In this document: positions 11,701 to 20,601 of the stretch, piece after piece
Position numbering within the stretch: the first letter of the stretch is position 1
Layout: each line of letters starts with the position of its first letter
NCBI GenBank assembly: GCA_019828595.1
Contig: JAHQRK010000007.1
Location: forward strand, 1,240,001-1,304,000
DNA: 64,000 bases
Source: Aphanomyces cochlioides
Taxonomy: Eukaryota > Oomycota > Saprolegniomycetes > Saprolegniales > Verrucalvaceae
Reading direction: 5' to 3'
Notes under the pieces: model-generated
The model's input: only the letters and a program-made list of their open reading frames with translations
Database searches by the model: none
What the model was told of the DNA's origin: nothing
Made by a program: the position numbers and the translations under genes

Positions 11701-13200
11701 TTATAGGGAAACGCTGTCTTCAATTAAATCCTCAAGCCGTCTTTCTTGGTCGATTCTTGAAGCCATGGCAGCCAAAGCATTGTTGTAGCAATCCTCATTG
11801 CAAACCAGATTGAAGGACGAAAAGTCATCGATAACTTTGTCTTTCTTCATGTGGGGAAGGTTGTAGGAGTTGCTTCCGCCCATTGATATCGATTGCTCCA
11901 TGACCTTCTGAAGTGTCAAGAACGTCTTCGACAGTGTGTCCACTGAAAGTTCAGCAAACGCAGACGCAACAGCATCAATCATCTCATCGATAGTTCGAGT
12001 TGATTTTTGATGCTGCAAACTTTGAATAGCGTTAAAAAAACCTAAATCTAAGACGTTGAAATCTGGACTATTTGGTGGTTAATTTTTCACTTGAATGGAG
12101 AAGTCTTCCGTGTTTAAGAGTGTTGACACCAAGTCTGTCGTAAAATTCTTGTGGGGACTGGCGTTGTCCTGTTGAATGCAGATTCCTCGCTGTAGCTGCC
12201 CTTTTGGCATCTTCTGCAAAATTGCCGGGATTATTTTCGTCAACATTTTTTCTCGGTAAACGTCGCCATTGACATTCATTGGCTTTGTTTCAAGTGTTCC
12301 TTTGGGTCGGTTCTTGCTTGAATGTTGCGCCTTTTCTTCCGTCACGAATGGCCACACCCCGAGCTTCCCATCAAACATCTTCTTGGTTGTATGGTCATAG
12401 CGGGGCCGTGCCACGGCGACAAGGAACATTACCTTCGTGATATGATTCTTCGATCGAGCCGTCCTTTTGGCCATCATCTCATCGTCGAACACATAGTACG
12501 TGTTCTTGTTCTTTGTTAGAAAGAACCATTTTTCGTCCACATGGACCATGTTGTACATACCCGAGAAGACATGGGTTCCACAAGGACCAGGGAGGAGAAA
12601 CGACATGGCAAACTCGAGACGAATCTTCATGTTGTCTTCAGTTAAGCAAGGTTTAAGCCAATTTGACTTAATGCTGAACCGTTTTTCCGACTGCTTGAAT
12701 CGGTGGAGTGTCGTCATTGGGATTCCTGTGCTTCGAGCCAGGGAGCGCATGGTTTGGCGATCTTCGTGTGAGACGTCTCGTATTGCAGCTTCGATGTCAG
12801 CACGATTTCTTGTTGATTTTCGTCCTGAATTTCCTAAATAAGTTGAACTGTTAAATAATATATTTCTCGAGCATTATATTGTAAGTCTCCAATAATGTAT
12901 ACCTTTGATCCTTGCGGAGACTTCCGCGGCGCCGTCGCCTTGTCTTCGCGATTGAACTCCACGCTGCCATATCCTTGCTATTGTGTCGCGGTCGCGTTTG
13001 TACAGGGCAGCTAATCCAGCGATTGAGCCCAATGGGAGCACACCATTCGTGCTCAACTCGAGCAAACGTTCGAAAATCGCACGGCGCTCGCTGTCGCGCA
13101 AGTTGGGACGCCGCTTGGACGAAACTTGGAAGTCTTCAGGACGAGAAAGCACACGAGGGAGTCGTTCGACTCTATGGCTACCATCAGGATGAGTTCTTGA
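11701..13200 (-). pseudogene. plant-type mariner transposase, one internal stop
   Basis: Reading leftwards, an N-terminal helix-turn-helix segment (ERRAIFERLLELS, RDRDTIARIW) is joined across an intron (about 12830-12900) to the catalytic domain. The first acidic motif is HVDEKWFFLT, the second CIQQDNASPH, and the third NSPDFNVLDLGFFNAIQSLQ. Exactly 39 residues separate the second and third aspartates, the DD39D signature of plant mariners. A single TAA (near 12079) replaces what is a glutamine codon in relatives (KN-stop-PPNSPD) between these motifs. The N-terminus also seems frame-broken near 13150. It is therefore probably inactive, though only slightly decayed. Confidence 0.85.
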
Positions 13201-13517
13201 GCAAAGAAAAACGAGAATGAGCTCTCACCGGAGCGTTTTGTTCTTGTCAAAGACCATTCAGCAACTTCCAGCTGAAATACAGAGGACCCGTAAAAATACA
13301 CGTACAGTGATACTAACGTTTGATTGGGCAAACAGCCACTCACCCAGCATATTAATTTTCATAGTACCTTTTCCAACTTATGTTCCTTTAGAGTTTAGAG
13401 CCTGGTCGCTGCGCGTTCAAGCTAGAAATAGTTCACGCTTTGCGATACGGATGAATTTTACCCTGTCAATGTAAATAAACTCGTGGTCGGTGCTCACTGT
13501 TCACACATTTTCAGTGC

Positions 13518-14686
13518 TTGCTTTGCGAAGACTCCATGGTTGATTGTCGTGCCATCGTTGTCAGTGTTGCCTCCGCAGCTGCAGCTGTCTGTGCGGCTGT
13601 GTGTGTGACTGCCTCAGTACTCTCCGACAAATATAACTTGCTCACGATTACTCAAGTCGATTTTGATTCTATGCTTGGCGATCTCCAATACGAGAAGTGG
13701 TTCAAAGAGAATTTACGATGTCAACAAAGCACTTTCATTCAACTGGTGTCAACGCTGAGATCTGTCCTACCAACAACATTACTTGTGCACTGCGACCACT
13801 CCTTTCACAAAAAGTCGCCGTGCTGCTCTATTTTCTTGGATCACAAGGGGGTTATCGTGAGACCGCAGCCGCATTCGGTTTGTCAAAATCATGGTGTGTA
13901 GAAGTCGTCTCCTTACTTCTACATGCTCTGTCGTCGCGTGTCTCTACTTGGATACACTTACCAACAACTCATGACGAGTGGATGGACATCGAGCGGGGAT
14001 TTCGCGAGAAAAACAATCTTCCCGGCGTTGTTGGTGCCGTCGACGGTACACTGATTGACATACAACGCCCAAAGGACTACGATGGATTTTACAATCGCAA
14101 TCGGGATCCATCGCTTAATGTTTAGGCAGTGGTGGACAGCAACTATCGATTCATTTCTATTGATATTCGACCGGGATTGTTTCCCGATAGAAAGATATGG
14201 AAAATGTCAAATTTTGGGTGATCCATTCGAAGTCGAATGCCTGTTGGATGCTTCATTCTTGGCGACTCTGGATATACTTTGCTGCCTTGGCTTATAACGC
14301 CCTACTTAGCTCATGAAGAAGGAGGCCGTCTGAACAAACTGCAAAGACGATTCAACTACTATCATTCAAGCTCTCGAATGGCTGTTGAATGCGCCTTCGG
14401 TCGAGTGAAAGAACGGTTCAGAATTTTGAAGACTACCATGAGTGAAAAGTCTCTCGACAAAACAATCTCTGTGGTTACGACTTGCTTCATTCTCCACAAC
14501 ATGCTGATCAGGTTCAACGATGGATTATTTGCCATTCCATGCCGAAATCGCGATCGAAATACGTACTACAACTTGGACGAAGCATCAATCGTTGACACAC
14601 CAACCCAATCTTGCGTCGAGCCGCGAAAAACAAACGAAACGCTCTGGCTAAACATCTTTATCGTATGTAATAGATATTTCATTTAA
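13518..14686 (+). pseudogene. Harbinger (DDE_Tnp_4) transposase, broken
   Basis: A recognisable Harbinger nuclease: YFLGSQGGYRETAAAFGLS, then VVGAVDGTLIDIQRP (first Asp), VVDSNYRF, ILGDSGYTLLPWL (second Asp), VECAFGRVKERFRIL (catalytic Glu) and FILHNMLIRF. The frame shifts by one near 13780, between the N-terminal helical part and the FLGS motif. Two in-frame stops occur, TAG at 14123-14125 and TGA near 14219. The catalytic residues survive, but no full protein can be made from a single frame. Confidence 0.88.
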
Positions 14687-14770
14687 TATTTAACACTTTA
14701 AACATCTTGTTATATATTAATTGAGTCAAACGAAAATGTTGATTTAATTTTGATGAATTATCAAAATTAT

Positions 14771-15642
14771 TTAATTGTTTTCTTTATCTAGTAAGTGCTT
14801 CAAGAGAGCGTTCATCACTTGGCTTTGCTGCTTGAACGCTTCCGATTGATCTTGAATCGCTGCCAGAACATCCTTCAACGATTCTTCGTTGTGATTGTGT
14901 TGGTTTGATGTCGAAGCTATCGAGTTTCCAAGGGCAACGAGTCCTTCTTTCACGGCGTTGAGGCCAAGTTCGAGTGCATCGGCTTGCGTTTTGGACTTTG
15001 TTTCCTTTGCAGAGGTTTCATCCTTTTTAAAGTCAGCCCTGCGCTTTGCACGATGTCCATGCATCTGGGATTCACTAGTGCTCGATCCAACTTCTGACCC
15101 GATATCTACATGATGTTTTAACCAAAAGTAATGCTTGAGGATCTACCTTCGTCGTTTTCATTGTCGGAGGACGGTTGACCATCGTCAGAAACTGTATCCG
15201 ATGTAAGAAGAGATGTTCTCTGATAACCCGCCTTGTCACCCCAGTACTCCATCATAGTCGAAAAATGAGGTGGTTGAAAAGAAGGCGAAGAGTTTCCTGT
15301 GGGCGTGGGCAACGCTGGATTTGACAAAGACCAGTCTGTTTTCATTTTTGAGTACTACCAGTCGATGATTAGTTATGGCAATTTTGATGCATAGAAGACT
15401 ACCTTATCCTGTATTTGCTTTGCTGTAAACGGTCTGTTCATTGTGGTCGTCAATTCGGCAGCTAGAATTTCCCATGCGAGCTTCTTTTGACTATTGTTCT
15501 TCGTGTCAAAACGAGCTGCGATGTCAGAGTCGAACTTGAGTCTAAAAAGCTCTCTAACACTGTCCTCGCACCATGATGCAGACGGTCCAGGCGACTTTGT
15601 TTTCGGTCTTCCCTTACTTCGAGACTTTTGGCCTTCGGTCAT
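14771..15642 (-). CDS. Harbinger-associated Myb/SANT-like protein
   Basis: Three exons (15642-15403, 15354-15147, 15105-14771) joined by 48- and 41-nt introns give 260 aa. Residues about 15-80 form a Myb/SANT-like domain (tryptophan in SASWCED, then LAWEILAAEL, FTAKQIQDKYSKMKTDW). Then comes an acidic Ser-rich stretch and a C-terminal helical region rich in Gln/Lys. In Harbinger elements this second protein binds the transposase and helps it reach the nucleus and DNA. I chose the ATG at 15642 (MTEGQKSRSKGR). An upstream ATG at 15810 is in frame but would overlap the element's terminal repeat. The frame is intact, in contrast to its transposase partner. Confidence 0.75.
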
Positions 15643-16030
15643 GTCTTCACTGTGTGAGGCAAAACAGGAACAGGCGTGAACCATCCATCCACGAAAAGAA
15701 TAGGGGGGTAAAGCGTGAACGCCTCCAGTAATCATATCCGGATTACGGATGGATGGCCAATGAAATTGATTCTTTTTTGGATTACAGGAACGATTTACAT
15801 TCTTGAACACACAGCGACCAGGCCCTTATACATAGATCTGTTCTTGCTAAGAATTCAAGGTAGAGCTATCATCTTTGAAACCAATATACTACAAAATTCA
15901 ATACAACTACGCTCTATCTGAATATACAAGTAGCAAGACTGTTCAGCACTCAAGATTCTCCTCTCCAAAAACTCCGTAATTAGTATTAGTACATGAATGA
16001 AATGACATGTATTAGTGTTATATATCGAGC

Positions 16031-17340
16031 CTATTTGCGTCTTGGAATAGCCTTTTCAAAGGCCTTTTTAATCGTTTCTGGGGTCATCATATCCCAAGCT
16101 TTGATGGCACGCTTGATGCTTGCCATCCTTTTCTCCACTGCAGTTGAGGGATGATACGTTTCTTGAAGCCACAAGTTTCGCAGCTTGGCCTTAAAGGGGC
16201 CCATAACCCCAACATCAAGAGGCTGTAGCACAGATGTCATGTTCGGGGGAAGGGTGCATACAGTAGAACTGAGGTTTTCCTCCACGAAAGCGATGTTTTT
16301 CGGCGTCAGGTGAGCCTCAAAGTTGTCGACAAGTATCAAGGAAGGTCTTTCAATCTCAGGTCTAACACTAATTAATGGAGTCAAACACCAGTATATTACC
16401 TTAAAATAGTGTCTAGGTAGAAATTCCAGCCATCTCCATCGATCCATGCATTCTTCTGAACAGCGTAATAATGCCCCAAAGGAAAGGTTTGCAACTCATT
16501 TTCATCGATGAATCCTCCAGGCTTTCCTTTGACGATAAATAGAATAGGTAGTTTATCACCTAGTTGTACAATATTATAACAATTAATAACAATATATTAC
16601 CGTTACGTTTCGCTGCTAAGACGGCCGTTAGGCGGCAGGACTTGTCAGCATGAGAAATGCTTGCATCAGCACCCGTTTGGGCAAGGATATACTTCGGTGG
16701 AGTGTCGAAGTATATGCCGGTTTCATCACAATTGATGACATCACAGTCATCGAAATGGTCGTGTTCGCTCCAAAATTCTTCGATAAATTTCTGTCGAACC
16801 TCTAGCATTTGCAAAGAAGTCATTGCCTTTGCTGTAGAGGCTCGACGGCGAGAAAATCCATGTCTATACACAAATTCTCTACAAAGTTTAAATAACGATT
16901 TATATTGGTCCTCTTTAGAGGCCGAATATTGCGTTACCCATTCCTGATTGTGAGCTTTAACTTGTTGTACTACATGGTAGGTTGTCAAGGGAAAATGCTT
17001 CTCCCGCATCGCTACCATGTAGTCCAATAAGTCCTAATAAAGAGTGAGATATGAAATAAATAAGACGACTTACATTGCCACCAGGAAGGATTTCTGGACG
17101 ACCTGGCTGTCCAATATTCAGCCTTCTTTTCGCTAGAAGCGACCATTCGATTTTTTCCCTCTCTCGCACGAAATTCTGTATCGTGCGGAGAGGAATCCCG
17201 CTAATATTGGCGACGTGCTGCTGAGTTCTCAGACAGCGCGCGCAAAATGTTTCTTCTTGTCTCGAGGCTGTAGCGCTGGCGCGTCTTGACGATCTTGACT
17301 TCTTCCATTTCGAAAATGATCTAACCTCTCTACCATCCAA
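16031..17340 (-). CDS. pogo/Tigger-type transposase
   Basis: Four exons (17340-17074, 17033-16601, 16559-16400, 16367-16031) with introns of 40, 41 and 32 nt give about 398 aa. The catalytic domain has INCDETGIYFD, LILVDNFEAHLT and SVLQPLDVGVMGPFK, so the triad is D-D-D with 36 residues between the last two, typical of pogo/CENP-B-like DDE_1 proteins. The N-terminal helix-turn-helix region has probably suffered an indel. Another frame (VKIVKTRQRYSLE) matches copy 1 better up to about 17230, after which the frame used here (HVANISGIPLRTIQNFV) takes over. The catalytic part is intact, but the DNA-binding part may not be. It is not known whether it is active. Confidence 0.78.
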
Positions 17341-17626
17341 TTCCCTCGCATTTTTCCCTCCAAAACATATTATTGTGAAAAATTAAATTATTAATTGTTT
17401 AAGGTTTCTTTAGCTGACAACAGAGCCTTAGTACCACTATACGTGTATTTTTACGGGTCCTCTGTATCTCGTCAACCACTCATCCAAGTTGTGCTAACAG
17501 GGCACCCAATCAACGAGCAAGAAACGCTCTATTTATCTGACCAATAAAACTGCAATAAAAACGATGTTTGACGAAATCCCGCCAATAAGAACACACGTGC
17601 CGCAATCATTTAGGAACAGAGTAGTA

Positions 17627-18036
17627 CACCGAACCGAGCACCACCGCCGCCACATCGCACGGTCAATGACTGGGTCACACTGGCAGTGGAGGTTGGAAGA
17701 AGTCAACCTTGGGAGAGTCTGAAAAGAGCTGCGAGATGGTGGTCTGGGTATATTGGCATTCAGTACGTCTTGCTCTTGAAAGTGAATGCCGACGTGACCG
17801 AGTTGGAATATCGTCTTTACGACATTGTCGTCCCTGGGCCTCTGCCAAATGCACCAACAGCGAATGGAACAGTTCGACGAAACGAAGTGCCAAATCCAGG
17901 AGACATTGTATCGTTCAACATGCGCCCTGTCTTGTCTATCCCTGCCGAGCAAGCTCTTCCCGAGGATGTGAACGACGTCGCGAATGTCAACCTGCGCGCC
18001 GTCCTGAATAAAGTCTATCGTAGTCTCAGCCGCTAG
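17627..18036 (+). pseudogene. nuclease-like module gene, copy C, 3' part
   Basis: Continuation of 11126-11528 after the mariner insertion. It is open from about 17686 to a stop at 18036, with EVGRSQPWESL, ELEYRLYDIVVPG, NPGDIVSFNM and the usual C-terminal NVNLRAVLN. Removing 11531-17624 and one TA joins it to the 5' part in the linker. The gene is therefore interrupted rather than deleted. Confidence 0.8.
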
Positions 18037-18129
18037 TACATCCATGCCATTCATATGTCGATAGACGACAATGCAAAGCTAAGACCGAGTCAGTAGGTGA
18101 ATGGTGATGAATAAAAAAGAATTGTCATG

Positions 18130-18240
18130 GTCGTACTTTAGTCTTGGCGTGGATATCAATGTAGTTGGCTTGAAGAAGCATGGGAACATTGTCAATTTGG
18201 CCACGGAAAGTTGTGTAGCCTTTCTAAGCCGGCAAGAAGA
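18130..18240 (-). pseudogene. ankyrin module gene fragment, copy C
   Basis: A single ankyrin exon relic on the minus strand (RGQIDNVPMLLQANYIDIHA) with the downstream splice-site context of the intact gene. All other exons are gone. Confidence 0.55.
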
Positions 18241-18379
18241 AGAGATGCCCAGGTTCATGGCCCGTGATGGAAGTTGATATATATCCAGTTGAGCATGCTA
18301 CGGCTCTTCCACGTTTTCCAACAACAGGAATCGTTTGGCGCAATTGCATCTGCAATCCGAGAGAGCTGTAGCTCAATGT

Positions 18380-18800
18380 AAGTGAGTTGAGCTGCGCTTC
18401 CCGACAAGATAGCCGATTCGACCGATGTGGGATAGAATCAACCGAACACCGCCGCCGCCACCTCGCATGGTCTCTGGGTGACACTGGTGGTGGAGGTTGG
18501 AAGGAGTTAAACCTGGGAGAGCCTGACAACGGCAGCGAGATGGTGGCCAAGTTATCGTACTAGTATCGTTCATGTGACATCGCCAGTCTAAAACTCCTAC
18601 ATCCACCAACAGCGATTGGTGTAATTCGACGTCATGCCCCACCCAATTGCGATGCCAGCGTCGACATGCGCCTATCTTATCAATCACTGCGCATGAAGCT
18701 CTTTTTTTTTCGGTGTCAACGAAGCCGCTGTCGTCAACCTGTGCGCCATCTTGACAGCTAGCAAGTAACTCACGGTTGGCTTGACACTCTCATTCACCAT
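18380..18800 (+). pseudogene. nuclease-like module gene remnant, copy D
   Basis: Nucleotide similarity to the 3' half of the family (linker with CCGCCGCCGCCACC, then the GGTGGAGGTTGGAAG stretch encoding the EVG region), but with many gaps and stops. Only a relic. Confidence 0.5.
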
Positions 18801-19054
18801 CAACAATGCCTCCCGAATCGCAACGTCACAACGACCAGAGCGCCTGCAAGCTGGAATTGCGTGTGGCCAAAGACGCCTCAGTTCCATCTCCATCGAGACA
18901 CCTTTGGATATATAGATACCGACGAAAGGAGCAAGATCTCATTCTTCGACTGATCCAATGCATACAACCGGCAAACGGTGGAATTTCGGAAACTCTAACG
19001 TCAACATTGCTTGTAAGAAAAATTTGTCTTGAAAGAGCTTTATCATGGAGCTAG

Positions 19055-19180
19055 CTCGGCACCGTGGTTAACAAGCGTGGCTATCGTATCGTATCGATCA
19101 ACGTGAAAATTCAACGCGTTCACGACAGCGCCTGGATTAATCAAATACTCTGCGACTTGAACTGTCGTTCCGCATGATGA
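19055..19180 (-). pseudogene. ankyrin module gene 3' remnant, copy D
   Basis: The last two ankyrin exons of the family fused without the intron (TTVQVAEYLIN, VDRYDTIATLV, ending NHGAELAP-stop at about 19043). The intron loss together with loss of the rest suggests deletion rather than normal splicing. Confidence 0.55.
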
Positions 19181-19346
19181 ATGGACCGATTGTCCATTCC
19201 CATTTTTCCGAAAGAACGCAAGTTCAGGCGACGGCAAATCGTTTAACTCCTGCGAGCCCAAGTCCAAGAAGGCTTGACACAGCGAAGCAACCGACGAGAA
19301 ACCTTCAGCTCCAGGAATCGAAGAAAAGTTTGCTGCTCCTACAATC

Positions 19347-20141
19347 ATGCCCCCCACGACACAGACAAGAACGGCGGCGGACATTCAACAAATTATCTCC
19401 CAACTGAACATTGACGAAGTCGCCGATCATTTTGATCACGATGCCGGTCCCTTTGTCGTTTGCGACAGTGTTTCTGTTGAAGCTTTCAACGAGTATGTTG
19501 CCGATGGTGAAGAACTGCGGTTTGCATTACGTTTCCTCGACCTGAGCGACGACGGCCGTCTTTTGATTGTGGAACTTCCATCACTTGCACATGAAAGCAC
19601 AAAGATGGAATTTCACAACGAGTTTGTCGCTGCAAGTGGAAATCGACATGTTTTCGCACACAGAGGCTCGACGACGTCAAGACGAGCTGGAACCCACGGC
19701 AAGGAGGCTGACACAAGTTATGGACCGAACCAGGCAACACCCAACCGAACACCACCACCGCCGTCTCGCACAGTCGCTGACTGGGTGGCCCTGGCAGTGG
19801 AGGTTGGAAGAAGTCAAGATTGGGACGGTCTGACAAGAGCAGCAACATGGTGGGCTGGATATGTTGGCATGCAGTACATTCTGCTGTTGCAAGTGAATGC
19901 CAACGCGACCGAGTTGGAATATCGTCTCTACGACATTGTCATCCCTGGGCCTCTTCCAGATGCACCAACAGCGAATGGAACAGTTCGACGAAACGAAGTG
20001 CCGAATCCAGGAGACATCGTCTCGTTTAACATGCGCCGTGTCTTGTCCATTCCCGAAGACGAAGCTCTTCCCGAGGAAGTGAACGAAGTCGCTAATGTCA
20101 ACCTGCGCAGCGTCGTGAATGCAGCCTATCTAAGTCTCTAG
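19347..20141 (+). CDS. putative Uma2/PD-(D/E)XK-like nuclease-fold protein (intact module copy)
   Basis: A single open frame of 264 aa from an ATG at 19347. The layout is an N-terminal acidic region, then FALRFLDLSDDGRLLIVELP and HESTKMEFHNEFVAASGN (about 65-110). A Lys-Glu-Ala-Asp motif in KEADTSYGP follows (about 120), then a Pro/Thr linker, WVALAVEVGRSQDWDGLTRA (about 147-166), WWAGYVGMQYILLLQVN and ELEYRLYDIV. The order HES, (E)xD, hydrophobic-ExG and YILLL-strand resembles Uma2/DUF820-type and fungal PD-(D/E)XK nuclease-like proteins, but this is inference from motif order. No signal peptide or membrane segment. It is the only intact one of about five copies here and is convergent with the ankyrin gene at 20602. 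What else it could be: a lineage-specific protein without nuclease activity. Confidence 0.6.
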   Translation: MPPTTQTRTAADIQQIISQLNIDEVADHFDHDAGPFVVCDSVSVEAFNEYVADGEELRFALRFLDLSDDGRLLIVELPSLAHESTKMEFHNEFVAASGNRHVFAHRGSTTSRRAGTHGKEADTSYGPNQATPNRTPPPPSRTVADWVALAVEVGRSQDWDGLTRAATWWAGYVGMQYILLLQVNANATELEYRLYDIVIPGPLPDAPTANGTVRRNEVPNPGDIVSFNMRRVLSIPEDEALPEEVNEVANVNLRSVVNAAYLSL

Positions 20142-20149
20142 CCATCATG

Positions 20150-20590
20150 GACATGTCAGCAGACGACAATGCAAAGCTGAGATCGAGTCAGTAGATGAAT
20201 GATGACGAATAACAAAGAATCGACATCGATATGATTTGCATCGGGGAGTGAAGAGAAGATGCCGCAGTCAGCATGTCTAAGAAGATGCGTCTCGTACAAC
20301 GTGGAATCAATCCTTCGCGCATGGAGAAATGTCGTGCGTTTTTTCCACAATCTCCTAACATCAGAGTCGAAGGATCCTTCAACAGCAACCAAGTCACAAA
20401 AGATTTCGTCCGTTGGGTTGAAGTTGAAGCGTCTTGGCTAAGGCGTAGCAAGATGCTATCTAGACCCCGGTCGCTGCTGGAAGACCTATCACGACGACAG
20501 AAGTAGGCGCACCAGCTTCGACAAGTCGCATGTTCAGCAATATTTTAGAGATGTTGCAAATTGCATGGAATGTTGTCAAGATTTTTCATG
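20150..20590 (-). pseudogene. ankyrin gene relic between the convergent pair
   Basis: Minus-strand nucleotide similarity to exons 2-3 of the ankyrin gene (the CGACGTC..ACGGACGAA stretch), with frame changes and stops. The same relic lies at about 9767-10060 in copy B, so it was part of the duplicated unit. Confidence 0.45.
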
Positions 20591-20601
20591 GAGGCGCTTC
20601 A

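Larger units (their letters stand above)
13398..15825 (+). mobile_element. PIF/Harbinger element
   Basis: 24-bp inverted ends (GAGCCTGGTCGCTG at the left, complement of GGGCCTGGTCGCTG at the right; 21 of 24 match). TTA duplications at 13395-13397 and 15826-15828 are the three-base TWA type expected of Harbinger. The 2.43 kb holds the two standard genes: a nuclease-type transposase (plus strand, broken) and a Myb/SANT-like protein (minus strand, intact). It is inserted in the pogo element downstream of the pogo transposase. Confidence 0.92.
13280..17464 (-). mobile_element. pogo-type element carrying a nested Harbinger
   Basis: Inverted ends CAGAGGACCCGTAAAAATAC at the left and their exact complement at the right. 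Similarity extends to about 45 bp with three mismatches. TA target duplications lie at 13278-13279 and 17465-17466. The total is about 4185 bp, or about 1.75 kb once the Harbinger and its duplication are removed. It encodes the spliced pogo transposase at 16031-17340. It is inserted in the mariner element upstream of that element's transposase start. Confidence 0.9.
11531..17624 (-). mobile_element. plant-type mariner (DD39D) element carrying nested insertions
   Basis: Terminal inverted repeats begin CTACTCCGTTCCTAAAAGAT at the left, and the right end is the complement with two differences over 25 bp. TA flanks both sides (11529-11530, 17625-17626). The element is 6.1 kb long but contains a 4.2-kb pogo-type insertion (13280-17464). 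Without it, it would be about 1.9 kb, a normal mariner size. Its transposase lies on the minus strand in the left third. The element sits inside copy C of the nuclease-like gene. Confidence 0.9.
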
